From assembly GCA_016188245.1 (NCBI GenBank), contig JACPIE010000032.1, positions 1 to 53,965 on the forward strand: DNA of 53,965 nucleotides, given 5' to 3'. This stretch comes from Candidatus Woesearchaeota archaeon (GTDB taxonomy: Archaea; Nanobdellota; Nanobdellia; Woesearchaeales; GW2011-AR4). The position numbers were made by a program, and so were the translations under genes. The notes beneath the pieces are model-generated. The model saw only the letters and a list, made by a program, of their open reading frames with translations. It did not search any database and was not told where the DNA came from. This document shows positions 36,147-46,030 of the stretch, in pieces; position 1 is the stretch's first letter, and every line of letters starts with the position of its first letter.

Positions 36147-36767
36147 TTATGCCCGTTTAGGTTTTATATTGAGATATTTAATTCTTTTTTGTAAGGCAGG
36201 ATTAGTGTGCGGCAATCCGCTATCATGCGCTTCTTTCCATTGATTTCTGTGGCGCATCCATTGGTATTTTGAATCTTCTGATGATTGATTGTCCAAAAAG
36301 GCCCTGAAAGCCTCAAAAATCTCCCTTTTATGTTCGCCATTGTCAATGTCAATGCAGCTTACCTTTTTTGTGTCCGCCCACTTGATAATGCCCTTCTTTG
36401 CTTGATTGCTTTTGCCGTGGTAAAAAATGACTATTGTTTCATCACCCCTGAAATAGATTATTTTTTCGAGCCTGTTCTGTTCCTCTTGCGCATTGACAAA
36501 ATAAACCCATGCAGCAATTGGTAATCCAAGCGTGTCAACCATGAACTCGTAGCCCTTTCCAGTCCCAACATAGAAGAAATTCTTTTTCTCAAAATACTTG
36601 GCATTCAACTCTTTCAATATCATCGCGCTGTTGAGTTGAGGGCTTCTGCACGATATACCTGCATCCTGCGCAACAATTAAACGTTTCTCAAGGCCGGAAC
36701 CCTGCTTATAATTTTCTATTATGGCCGGAGGGCTCAGCATCTGATACAAATCATAAGACATATCCAT
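36147..36767 (-). CDS. Hypothetical protein
   Basis: 206-aa ORF. Confidence 0.5.
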   Translation of the reverse strand: MDMSYDLYQMLSPPAIIENYKQGSGLEKRLIVAQDAGISCRSPQLNSAMILKELNAKYFEKKNFFYVGTGKGYEFMVDTLGLPIAAWVYFVNAQEEQNRLEKIIYFRGDETIVIFYHGKSNQAKKGIIKWADTKKVSCIDIDNGEHKREIFEAFRAFLDNQSSEDSKYQWMRHRNQWKEAHDSGLPHTNPALQKRIKYLNIKPKRA

Positions 36768-36769
36768 TT

Positions 36770-37723
36770 TTATTTGACCTCAATCAAATTTTTCTTCAGC
36801 TTCTCCAAATAAATGCACGCATTGCATATATCATTCGCGCTCGGCTCGCTGCATTTTGCGCAGGCTTTTACGATTCCATCTTTAAATCTTTCTTTTAGCA
36901 TTGGAAGAACCTGCAGAAATGAATTTATGGTGGAATATTTTATCCCCGGCGATTTGCTTTCCAGGTCATTCAGCATGTCCCTTACCTGCGCCCTAAATGA
37001 CTGGGAAACATTCGGGCACTCATTAAAGCTGTCAAGCAAATTGTTAATAAAAGCGTAAGTTGTGGCTTCTTTTTCAGTGCATAGGTACAATGGCTTTATC
37101 CTTTGGACGAATTTATCATTATTCACTAATCCGGCATTTGGCCCCAGCCTCGAGCTTGCCTCTATGTTGTTTTTCATCTGATTCATCATCACAGACTGGC
37201 ACTCGTCATCCAAATTATGCCCGGTTGCCAGCTTTGTTAATTTTAACTCCTTCGATTTTTTGTTTAACAGGTATCTTCTGAAAATTCCGCATATGGTGCA
37301 CGGCTTAACCTTTAGGATTTTTAGCATCTCATCCAAAGTCAGCCCAAATTCTTCTTTGTAGGAGAAAATGTGCAGCCCAATGCTGTTTTTTTCACAGAAA
37401 CTTCTTGCAGTTTCCAGCGTTTTGTTCCTGTAGCCGGCTATCCCTTCGTCAATCGCAATAGCGTTAATTTTTATTTTTGGATTTTGCCGGGATAACCCGT
37501 TCAGAATGTGCAAAACTGTCAAAGAGTCTTTTCCGCCGGATACTGCAACTCCAATGTTTTCTTCCTTGCCAATCAGCCCAAACCGGCTTATTGTTTTGAA
37601 AACCTTGTTTTCGAAATAGCCTGTGAAATGGCTTTTGCACAGCTTTTCGCCGGAGTACAGCTCAATGACTGGTTTGGCGTTGCAGCAGTTCATTTTACTT
37701 GCGGAACTAATTTCAGCCTGCAA
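36770..37723 (-). CDS. tRNA 2-thiolation enzyme (TtuA/NcsA/CTU1 family, PP-loop)
   Basis: IGVAVSGGKDSLTVLHIL...CTICGIFRRYLLN...LATGHNLDDECQS...CAKCSEPSANDICNACIYLEKL. Confidence 0.9.
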   Translation of the reverse strand: MQAEISSASKMNCCNAKPVIELYSGEKLCKSHFTGYFENKVFKTISRFGLIGKEENIGVAVSGGKDSLTVLHILNGLSRQNPKIKINAIAIDEGIAGYRNKTLETARSFCEKNSIGLHIFSYKEEFGLTLDEMLKILKVKPCTICGIFRRYLLNKKSKELKLTKLATGHNLDDECQSVMMNQMKNNIEASSRLGPNAGLVNNDKFVQRIKPLYLCTEKEATTYAFINNLLDSFNECPNVSQSFRAQVRDMLNDLESKSPGIKYSTINSFLQVLPMLKERFKDGIVKACAKCSEPSANDICNACIYLEKLKKNLIEVK

Positions 37724-38043
37724 TCATCCAAATCAATCAAGGCAGTTTTTACCCTTGCAAATGCTTCTTCGTTGTAATTAAATGCTAAACTAAGGTCTTG
37801 ATGAAACTCCGCCACCCTTATCTCTACAGCCCTGTAAAATAAATTAGTGGCAAGCCTTCTAACCGCATCTAAATATTGGCTTGTTGCTTCGCTTGCTGCT
37901 TGATGGACATGCTTAAAAGGAAATTCTTTGATTTCAGGATAGTGCAATGCTACGTTTGCCATTGCAACAGCCATCTCCAGCTTGTCCAATCCGAAAGTTC
38001 TGTCAAAACCCCTTGCCTGCCTGACTGCGTACTCGACTGCCAT
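37690..38043 (-). CDS. Hypothetical protein
   Basis: 117-aa ORF between the thiolase and SAMP-like genes. Confidence 0.5.
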   Translation of the reverse strand: MAVEYAVRQARGFDRTFGLDKLEMAVAMANVALHYPEIKEFPFKHVHQAASEATSQYLDAVRRLATNLFYRAVEIRVAEFHQDLSLAFNYNEEAFARVKTALIDLDDCRLKLVPQVK

Positions 38044-38047
38044 TTGG

Positions 38048-38263
38048 TTATCCTCCGCTTATAACGCTCAAGATTTTTATCTCGTCCTTGTCATTTAATT
38101 TTTCATCTTCCAAAATCAATTCATTGTTTCTTGACACTATGACGGTGATTGGATTGATTTTGAGTTTTTTTAACAAGTCAGCAACTGCCGAATTTCTGCT
38201 TAATTCCAGCTTTGCATTCCTGCTTTCCCTGTCTATGAAAACACTAATCCGCAGATTATCCAT
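38048..38263 (-). CDS. Ubiquitin-like sulfur-carrier protein (SAMP/ThiS/MoaD-like)
   Basis: 71 aa, NAKLELSRNSAVADLLKKLKINPITVIVSRNNELILEDEKLNDKDEIKILSVISGG, ends in GG. Confidence 0.87.
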   Translation of the reverse strand: MDNLRISVFIDRESRNAKLELSRNSAVADLLKKLKINPITVIVSRNNELILEDEKLNDKDEIKILSVISGG

Positions 38264-38311
38264 ATGCCGAAGAAACAGTTATCCATTAATAAATATTATC
38301 AAAAAGAAAAT

Positions 38312-38653
38312 TTACCCGACAGAATGCCCGCAGCCGCAGCTTGTCTTGACATTTGGGTTGTTAACCTTGAACCCTGCATTCGTCAGCGAATCCAGGTAGT
38401 CAACTGTCGAGCCTTTCATGAAGGATATGCTTTCTGGATTGATAAAAACCTTTACCCCTTTATCTTCAATAACCACATCATTTTCCTTTGGCTCTTTTTC
38501 AAGGCCTATCTCGTACATGTAGCTTGAGCATCCGCCTGCAACTATTCCTACCCTTAACCCGTAATCAGGCTTGTTTTCTTTCTCGAGCAGTTTCTTTACC
38601 TTTTCTGCCGCCTTGCCTGTCAAATTTACAATCAATTCCTTTGTTTCCTGCAT
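38312..38653 (-). CDS. IscA/HesB-type Fe-S biogenesis protein
   Basis: GLRVGIVAGGCSSYMYEIGL...NPNVKTSCGCGHSVG. Confidence 0.92.
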   Translation of the reverse strand: MQETKELIVNLTGKAAEKVKKLLEKENKPDYGLRVGIVAGGCSSYMYEIGLEKEPKENDVVIEDKGVKVFINPESISFMKGSTVDYLDSLTNAGFKVNNPNVKTSCGCGHSVG

Positions 38654-38654
38654 T

Positions 38655-39416
38655 TTAATTCACCTCCTGAATTTCAGTTTCCTTTAGTATTTCATCATAA
38701 CCTTTTGCTTCCAATTCGTGCGCTAATTCTTTTCCTCCGCTTTTTACAATTCTGCCCTTTACCATTATGTGTATTGAGTCTGGAGTTATGTAGTTCAAAA
38801 TCCTCTGGTAGTGTGTTATTATCAAGGCGCCGAAATTCGGGCTTAAAAGTGAATTGACCCCTTCTGCAACAATCTTTAACGAGTCAATGTCCAGTCCTGA
38901 ATCAGTTTCGTCAAGTATCGCCATCTCAGGCTGCAAAACAGCAAGCTGCAAAATCTCTGCCCTTTTCTTTTCTCCCCCTGAAAAGCCCTCGTTTAAATAT
39001 CTCCTGCTGAATGAATCGTCTATCTTCAGCATTTTCATTTTTTCCCTCAGAAGCTTGACAAACTCGGGAACGCCGGTCTTGTTTGGCTTGACTGCGTTAA
39101 GCGCCGTTCTCAAGAAATTTGAGACGGACACTCCAGGGATTTCCTGCGGATACTGGAACGACAGGAACAGCCCAAGCTTTGCCCTTTCATCCGGCGCCAA
39201 TTCTAAAACATTTTGCCCCTTGTACCGGACTTCGCCTTTGTCAACCGTGTACTTGGGATGCCCCATCAAGGTGTACCCCAAAGTTGATTTTCCAGCCCCA
39301 TTTGGGCCCATTAATGCGCACACCTCTCCTTTTCTTACAACTAAATCAACACCGTTCAAAATTCTTTTCCCGTCAATGCTGACATGCAAGTCCTTTATTA
39401 TCAGTTCGTCTGTCAT
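38655..39416 (-). CDS. sufC: Fe-S assembly ATPase SufC
   Basis: LMGPNGAGKSTLGYTLMGHPKY...EGFSGGEKKRAEILQLAVLQPEMAILDETDSGLDID. Confidence 0.97.
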   Translation of the reverse strand: MTDELIIKDLHVSIDGKRILNGVDLVVRKGEVCALMGPNGAGKSTLGYTLMGHPKYTVDKGEVRYKGQNVLELAPDERAKLGLFLSFQYPQEIPGVSVSNFLRTALNAVKPNKTGVPEFVKLLREKMKMLKIDDSFSRRYLNEGFSGGEKKRAEILQLAVLQPEMAILDETDSGLDIDSLKIVAEGVNSLLSPNFGALIITHYQRILNYITPDSIHIMVKGRIVKSGGKELAHELEAKGYDEILKETEIQEVN

Positions 39417-39814
39417 TTTGATTTTTTTATATATCTTTCAAATATCAGCACACTGTTTTTTAATGTATCCAATGAAAGCAGGGCGCATTTCAGCCTTACC
39501 GGGCTTAAGGGAATGCCCAGCAGTTCTAAAACCTTTTCTTTTGTCAGCTTTTCAATTTCTTCTATCGATTTTCCTTTTATCTGCTCCGTGAGCATTGAAG
39601 CGCTTGCCTGCGAAATAGCGCATCCGTGCCCGCTGAATTTGACTTCAGTAATATTTTTATTCTTGTCAATGACCAAAAACATTTCAATCTGGTCCCCGCA
39701 CAGCGGGTTGTACTCATGGTGGTGAACGCTTGCATTTTCTATCCTGCCGAAATTCCTTGGATTTTTGAAATGGTCCAAAATCTGCTCCTGATACATTGTT
39801 TCGATTGTGTCCAT
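39413..39814 (-). CDS. sufU: Fe-S scaffold SufU/IscU-like
   Basis: YQEQILDHFKNPRNFGRIENASVHHHEYNPLCGDQIEMFL...FSGHGCAISQASASMLTE...CALLSLDTL. Confidence 0.93.
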   Translation of the reverse strand: MDTIETMYQEQILDHFKNPRNFGRIENASVHHHEYNPLCGDQIEMFLVIDKNKNITEVKFSGHGCAISQASASMLTEQIKGKSIEEIEKLTKEKVLELLGIPLSPVRLKCALLSLDTLKNSVLIFERYIKKSK

Positions 39815-39815
39815 T

Positions 39816-40172
39816 TTATAAATACTCTTGTCTTGGTGCTATTATATCGAATTTTGGCTCTTTTACTTCTGGCTCTACGGGAGGTTTAGGTATATACACT
39901 GAGCCAAGGTCTAAAGGAATTTCTAATTTTCTTCCATCTGATGCTTCAAAATAAAAAAATTTATCTGTATGTTCCCCTGTAAAAATTCCATCGATAGAAA
40001 ATTCTGCTAATCTTCTTCCTTTAGTTTTATTAACAACATTTCCTGATTCATCAATAGTCCATCCTAAAGTAAGTGTTAGTCTACAATCTCCTCGTGGCCA
40101 ATGAGGTAAATTGTATATCCTCACAATTTCTTCCATGGTAGTTGGATTTTTTTCTTGTTTTGTTTCGCTCAT
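39816..40172 (-). CDS. Hypothetical protein inside the SUF operon
   Basis: 118-aa ORF. Confidence 0.5.
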   Translation of the reverse strand: MSETKQEKNPTTMEEIVRIYNLPHWPRGDCRLTLTLGWTIDESGNVVNKTKGRRLAEFSIDGIFTGEHTDKFFYFEASDGRKLEIPLDLGSVYIPKPPVEPEVKEPKFDIIAPRQEYL

Positions 40173-40189
40173 TTTTCTTAATTTTTATT

Positions 40190-41416
40190 TCAAACCCCAA
40201 AAACCTTCTTAACTTTATGAATAGCTTTTATGAAAGTGTCAATCTCCTCTTCAGTATTGTAAAGGTAAAAGCTTGCCCTTGCAGTTGAGCTGATTCCCAA
40301 AACGCCCATCAATGGCATGCAGCAGTGGTGGCCGGCCCTGATTGCAACTCCCTCGCTGTCAAGTATCTGCGAAACATCGTGGGCATGAACTCCTTTGACA
40401 TTGAACGAGATGATTGAGCCTCTTTCCTTTGGGCCATAGATTGTTACCCCTTTGATTTCCTTAATTCTTTCAGTTCCGTATTCAACGAGCTCCTTGTCAT
40501 GCTCAAAAATATTGTTCATTCCGATTTTGCTTAAATAATCTACAGCAATTCCCAATCCTATTGCTTCAGCAATGTTTGGAGTGCCTGCCTCAAACTTCCA
40601 TGGCAGTTTGTTGAATGTTGTGCCTTCAAACTTTACCTCATTTATCATTTCACCGCCATACAAAAACGGGCGCATGTTTTCCAGAAGCTCTTTTTTGCCG
40701 TAGACAACACCCACCCCAGTCGGTCCGAGCATTTTATGCCCGGTAAACACATAAAAATCAGCGTTTATTTTCTTGGCATCTATCGGCATGTGAGGCACGG
40801 ACTGCGAGCCGTCAATGACCATCAAAGCGCCGTTTTCATGCGCAATTTTAGTTATTTCTTCAACTGGATTTATCGTGCCGATTGCATTTGAAATATGATT
40901 AACTGAAACAATCTTTGTTTTTTTCGTGATATTTTTTTTAATTGATTCTTTGTCCAATTCCGCATTTTTGTTGATTTCAATGAATTTCAGCTTTAATCCA
41001 AGATGCTCTGCCATCTGCTGCCACGGCACAAAATTGCTGTGGTGCTCCAGTTGCGAAATCACAATTTCATCGCCTGGCTTTAAGCCGGATGTTAAAGAAT
41101 AAGCAAGCAGGTTCAGCCCTTCTGTCGAGTTTTTCGTGAATATCACTTCCTCATACCGCGCATTGATGAAATCCGCAATCTTCTGCCTTGCTTTTTCGTA
41201 CTCTGCAGTTGCCTCCTCCCCAAGCTGGTGAATGCTCCTGTGGACATTTGCATTGTACTTTTGATAGTATCCTGTTATTGCGCCAATAACCTGCTTCGGC
41301 TTTTGGGATGTTGCAGCGTTGTCAAAATAAATCAATGGCTTTCCGTGCACTTTCCTCTGCAAAATAGGAAAATCTTTTCTTATTGATTCAATGTCCAGTG
41401 ATTTTGTCGATAGCAT
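40190..41416 (-). CDS. sufS: Cysteine desulfurase SufS
   Basis: GKPLIYFDNAATSQKPKQVI...YVFTGHKMLGPTGVGVVYGKKE...AIRAGHHCCMPLM. Confidence 0.97.
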   Translation of the reverse strand: MLSTKSLDIESIRKDFPILQRKVHGKPLIYFDNAATSQKPKQVIGAITGYYQKYNANVHRSIHQLGEEATAEYEKARQKIADFINARYEEVIFTKNSTEGLNLLAYSLTSGLKPGDEIVISQLEHHSNFVPWQQMAEHLGLKLKFIEINKNAELDKESIKKNITKKTKIVSVNHISNAIGTINPVEEITKIAHENGALMVIDGSQSVPHMPIDAKKINADFYVFTGHKMLGPTGVGVVYGKKELLENMRPFLYGGEMINEVKFEGTTFNKLPWKFEAGTPNIAEAIGLGIAVDYLSKIGMNNIFEHDKELVEYGTERIKEIKGVTIYGPKERGSIISFNVKGVHAHDVSQILDSEGVAIRAGHHCCMPLMGVLGISSTARASFYLYNTEEEIDTFIKAIHKVKKVFGV

Positions 41417-41423
41417 TTTTTGA

Positions 41424-41744
41424 TTAAAGATTCACTACTTCTATGGTTCTTTTATTTATTGTTGGTTTCGGCGGTAAATCTCCCAATCTAGTCGCATTGG
41501 TAACAATAGCATAAGGAATCTGTAAAGGAACCAAAAAAGATGCTTTAAAAGTAAACATATCCTCGTCGTGAAAGCCCTCATAGTACCCTCTTGCAATTCT
41601 TTGCGGTAAAGTACCTGATGTTTTCGTTTCAATTATTTCATAAGTCCTGTTGTCATAAATATGATGCTCGTCCAACACTATCTCATATATTCCAGAGTTT
41701 CCTTTTTCCAATATTTTTTTAATGCGATTGTCCACTGAATCCAT
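41424..41744 (-). CDS. Hypothetical protein inside the SUF operon
   Basis: 106-aa ORF. Confidence 0.5.
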   Translation of the reverse strand: MDSVDNRIKKILEKGNSGIYEIVLDEHHIYDNRTYEIIETKTSGTLPQRIARGYYEGFHDEDMFTFKASFLVPLQIPYAIVTNATRLGDLPPKPTINKRTIEVVNL

Positions 41745-41747
41745 TTT

Positions 41748-42944
41748 TTACCCTCTCACCATTTCCCTTATCTTCTCCCTCAATTCTTCAAGAGGAATCT
41801 TTTGAATTACAGGCTCGAAAAATCCCTCGACAATCAATCTCTCTGCCTCTAGCCTTGACAAGCCCCGAGCCATTAAGTAAAACAAATGCTCTTCGTCAAT
41901 CTGCCCGACTGTCGCCCCGTGGCTTGCTTTTACGTCATTTGCATCAATCTTTAAGCCGGGAATGCTGTTTGCAAGTGTCTTGTCCCCAAGCTTTAAAATA
42001 TGGTTTTCAAGGTATGAATGAGTTTTCTGCCCTTCTTTTGGTATTCTTATCAGCCCCCTGTAAACTGACGTTGATTCGTCTTTCAGGATTCCGTCAACCA
42101 ACACTTCATTTTTTGTATTCTCTGCATTGTGGTACATATTGGTTGTGAAGTCAATATGCTCCTTGCCTCTGCCAAGGAAAATGCCGAGATTATTCGCATG
42201 CGAGCCCTGTCCGCTAAAAACAGTGTCTATCTTGAGCCTGTTCAGCTTTCCTCCAAAGCAGCCTGAAATCCAGTTTATTGAGGCATCTCTTTCAGCAGTT
42301 CCAACAATATTCGTGAAATTGTACGCATTCTTTGCCCAATTATTGATGTGGTAAAAATTTATTTTTGAACTGTCATTGGCGAAGACTTCTGTGATGCAGC
42401 AGTTTAACTGTTCAAAATCTGCCTCTTTATTTGAATATTCCTCGATAAAACCGATCTTTGAATTTGGCTCAACAACGATTATGTTGTGCAAAACGCTTGT
42501 TTTTCCGTCAAAATCAAAATTAGCCCTTATTGGCTCGTCCAGCTCAATGTTCTTTGGAACGTAAAGAAAAATTCCGTTGCTGAAATGGGCTGCATTCAGC
42601 GCAGCAAATTTGTCATTGTCTATTTTGGTGTTTTTAAAAAAGTATTTTTGCGCAATTTCAGGATATTTTTCAAATGCTGTGCTGATATAAGTCAAAATAA
42701 CCCCTTTCTCGATCAAATCCTCGCTCAATCTCGTTGCCGATATTTTGATATTTTGATTTTCAAAATTGAAATTTTCAAGTTTTAATTTTTCAATTTCAGT
42801 ATATCGCCAGTCTTCTTCCTTTTCTTTAGGCATTGGAATGGAATTAAAAATATCCCATGCTTCTTTTTTACTTTTGGCTGCAAAGCTGCTTTGAGCTTGG
42901 TCTAAAATTTCCATAGTGTTTTTTGTAACGAGATTTTGTTTCAT
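41748..42944 (-). CDS. sufD: Fe-S assembly protein SufD
   Basis: DWRYTEIEKL...GSHANNLGIFLGRGKEHIDFTTNMYH...LKIDANDVKASHGATVGQIDEEHLFYLMARGLSRLEAERLIVEGF. Confidence 0.95.
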   Translation of the reverse strand: MKQNLVTKNTMEILDQAQSSFAAKSKKEAWDIFNSIPMPKEKEEDWRYTEIEKLKLENFNFENQNIKISATRLSEDLIEKGVILTYISTAFEKYPEIAQKYFFKNTKIDNDKFAALNAAHFSNGIFLYVPKNIELDEPIRANFDFDGKTSVLHNIIVVEPNSKIGFIEEYSNKEADFEQLNCCITEVFANDSSKINFYHINNWAKNAYNFTNIVGTAERDASINWISGCFGGKLNRLKIDTVFSGQGSHANNLGIFLGRGKEHIDFTTNMYHNAENTKNEVLVDGILKDESTSVYRGLIRIPKEGQKTHSYLENHILKLGDKTLANSIPGLKIDANDVKASHGATVGQIDEEHLFYLMARGLSRLEAERLIVEGFFEPVIQKIPLEELREKIREMVRG

Positions 42945-42964
42945 AAATAAACCACCAAAATTTT

Positions 42965-45520
42965 TTACCCTACAGAACCTTCCATGTTCAGTGCAATCAG
43001 CCTGTTCAGCTCAATTGCATATTCAAGAGGAAGCTCTTTTGTGAAAGGCTCCATGAATCCGGATACAATCATTGTCATTGCCTGGTCTTGGCTTAATCCT
43101 CTGGACATCAGGTAAAATAATTGCTCTTCCCCTATCTTGCCGACTGTAGCTTCATGTTCAATGTTAACATTCTTTTCATTTATCTCCATGTAAGGCACTG
43201 TATCTGAAGCTGATTTTTCATCTAAGATCAAGGCATCGCAAGTCACATGCGACTTTACGTTTTTGCACCCTTCTGCAACATGCAGCAATCCCCTGTAGGT
43301 TGTCCTGCCGCCGTCCTTGCTCACTGATTTTGAGGTTATTCTTGAAGTTGTGTTTGGGGCAAAATGCATTATCTTTCCGCCTGCATCCTGGTGCTGGCCT
43401 TTCCCTGCAAAGGCAACGCTCAAAATCTCAGCCTTTGCCCCTTCCCCCATCAAATAAACTGAAGGGTATTTCATTGTAATCTTGCTTCCCAAATTTCCGT
43501 CAACCCAAAAAACAGTTGAATTTTTATGGGCAAACGCCCTTTTTGTCACAAGATTGTAGACATTATTGCTCCAGTTCTGGATGGTCGTATATTGTATCCT
43601 TGAGCCTTCCAGTGCAATCAGCTCAACGACTGCGCTGTGCAGCGAATCCGATGAATAAACCGGGGCGGTGCAATTATGAACAACAATTCCATGGCTTACA
43701 TAAGATTCATCTTCTAAAACTCCAAAATTATAAACGTCCAAATCATTAACTATTTCTTTTTCAATGCTTCTTATCGGAACAAAGGCATGATTTTCTCCAA
43801 TGTGTGTAAGGGAAACCATCTTTTGCTTTAGCATTGAATTTGAATTATTTTCTGTTTCATTTGCATTAAAATCAACAATGTTTGAAAAACCCTTCAGATA
43901 AGAGCCGCCAACATAAATGGCAAAAGAATTATTTCTCGGAGCTTTTTTATTCTAAACATTAATTGAGGCAAAAATATCTAGCCTTAGCAAAATGTCCCTT
44001 GCGTTTTCCGCTAATAATTCTGAAATAGTATTTATCCTGAACATTCTCTTATTGCCCCATCCATACTTTTTGTCAATAAAGCTTCCGTCTCCTCTCCAGT
44101 ATCCCTTGATAAATTCTGATTGTTTTTCGAGGCCCTCAAGCATGAACCACCTGGGCAATGACTTGTTTTTTGCTCCTTTTCCAAATTCCTGCTTGAACAG
44201 TCTTGCCGCAACTGTACTGCACAGAACAAGAGAAATCCCATTTTTGTATTCCTTGTATTCCAAAGGAGCCTTTCCAAAATGCATTTCTAGCAGCTGGGCA
44301 ACATCGTCTATATATTCTCTCTCATTCTTATTAAACGTAAATGTCAGGTAATTTTCACCCATTACAGAGCCTTCCGCCATATAATATCCGACAAGCCTAA
44401 AAAAGTCTTTGTCAGTTACAATCTTGAATTGAATCTCTTTGGATGGATGCCTCCCTCTTCCAATTTTTATTGCAAAGAATCTTTCGTCTTGCGAAATTAT
44501 TGTCCTATTAATCGGTATTGCAACATAGTCTCCCTCACCCAGCTGTGCAGCCTCTATCCAGTTTGGATTCCATGCCGTATTTTTATATTCGGCTTTTTGC
44601 TTTTTGACTGCAAAAACAGGATGGCCGCCCGTTATCCTTATTCTTTGCCTTGAATCTCCCACATAAGAGATTGTGCACATTGTTCCGCTATGTTTCCTTT
44701 TTTGGAGTTTGTAAACCTTCCTGTATCTTCCGGTATGAGTAAGAACTGCATCTCCTTCCTTGATTTCTTCTATTTTCTTTGTGCCTGCTACAGTTATTAT
44801 CGGAGCTCCTTTTTCAAAGCATCCCTCGACATAATGCACCGAGCTTCCTGGCTCTGCTATAATCAAAGTTCTTTCAAACTGCCCCATGTTTTGCGCGTTA
44901 ATCCTGAAATAAGCCTGCAATGGCAAATCAACCTTTACGCCGGCAGGAATGTAAACAAATGAGCCGCCGGACCATACTGCGCTGTTTAATGCAGCCAGCT
45001 TATTGTCGTTATATGGGATTACTGTTCCAAAATATTTCTTTACAATTTCCGGGTATTCCCTTAAGCCGCCATCCATATCAAGAAAAACAACCCCCTGCTT
45101 TGCCAAATCATCCCTTATTTTGTGATAGACCACTTCGCTTTCATATTGTGCCCCTACTCCTCCTAAGAATTTCCTCTCTGCTTCTGGAATTCCCAGCTTG
45201 TCAAAAGTGTTCTTGATATACTCCGGAACATCCTCCCAAGTATCACCTTGACGGTCAGTCGGCTTCAGGTAGTAAAAAATATTGTCAAAATCAATTGTAT
45301 CAAGGTCGGCTCCCCATTTTGGCATTGGCCTTTTGTAGAACTCTTCCAGAGATTTAAGCCTGAACTTGAGCATCCATTCCGGCTCATTTTTTATTTTGGA
45401 AATTTCTTCAACTATCTCTTTTGAAAGCCCTCTCTTGGCCTTGAAAACATATTCTTCCTTGTCATGAAACCCGTACTTGTAATCCTTGTCAAAAACCTGC
45501 TCTGCTGCTGTTGGTGCCAT
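42965..45520 (-). CDS. sufB: SufB with in-frame intein; one in-frame TAG at 43952-43954
   Basis: N-extein ...[19 protein letters not shown]-extein [46 protein letters not shown]...; the two track ORFs are in the same frame. Confidence 0.95.
43673..44821 (-). other. Intein (LAGLIDADG) at the SufB EG/CTAP site, 383 codons including TAG
   Basis: [36 protein letters not shown] (A), [12 protein letters not shown] (B), [11 protein letters not shown] (C), [12 protein letters not shown] (E), [22 protein letters not shown] (F/G). Confidence 0.93.
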
Positions 45521-45559
45521 TTTTTGTTTAAGATTTGATTTTATTGCAGTTTAGGATTA

Positions 45560-45958
45560 TCAGTTTGTTTTTACAGCTATAACCCCCTCATCAAAGCAGA
45601 CATTGCAGTTTTCCAGCTCCTTTGACTGGGATCGGTGAAGGTCGCACAGTATCTGCCTTACTTTTGCCATGCCGCTTATCCTGTACATTTCGGCGATAAG
45701 CCTCTGCCTGCTTTTGCCGCCGTCCAAAATCCGCTTTGCAGATTCTCTTATTTCATTGACAACACTTTCGCTGAAAACAACTTCTTTTGCCCTTTTGGAA
45801 TGCTGGTACTGGCTTATTGCAGCCTCAGTCAGCCCGAGAATTTTGGCTGCTTCTTTCTGGCTCAGCTTATGCTCTTTTATGAAGATTCTGGCAAGTTCCC
45901 TCCTTATTGCAGGAAGGATATACCTCACTTCAATCTCCTGCGGCATTGTCTCTTGCAT
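45560..45958 (-). CDS. HTH regulator heading the SUF operon, with C-terminal cysteines
   Basis: FIKEHKLSQKEAAKILGLTEAAISQYQHSKRAKEV; CDLHRSQSKELENCNVCFDEG; ATG at 45958. Confidence 0.82.
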   Translation of the reverse strand: MQETMPQEIEVRYILPAIRRELARIFIKEHKLSQKEAAKILGLTEAAISQYQHSKRAKEVVFSESVVNEIRESAKRILDGGKSRQRLIAEMYRISGMAKVRQILCDLHRSQSKELENCNVCFDEGVIAVKTN

Positions 45959-45963
45959 AAGAC

Positions 45964-45977
45964 TTAACAATTGTTAA
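45964..45977. promoter_or_regulatory. Perfect palindrome TTAACAATTGTTAA between TATA and ATG of the HTH gene
   Basis: 14-bp self-complementary sequence; TATA-like stretch (TTTATATATT on the minus strand) immediately upstream of it. Confidence 0.7.
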
Positions 45978-46030
45978 CTAATATATAAACATTTTGGTGC
46001 ATTTGTGCATTTGGCAGAATATTGACAAAA

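Noticed and set aside
38854-39591. 245-aa plus-strand ORF
   Set aside because: Antisense to sufC/sufU; no recognisable motifs.
15961-43954. Genome-wide TAG reassignment (for example to pyrrolysine) to explain both in-frame ambers
   Set aside because: TAG ends ordinary genes here (ndk at 493-495, the 731-aa gene at 21885, the 167-aa gene at 22445, the lipoprotein at 34418) where readthrough gives no sensible extension, and the SET gene also needs a frameshift. No pyl genes are visible in the window.
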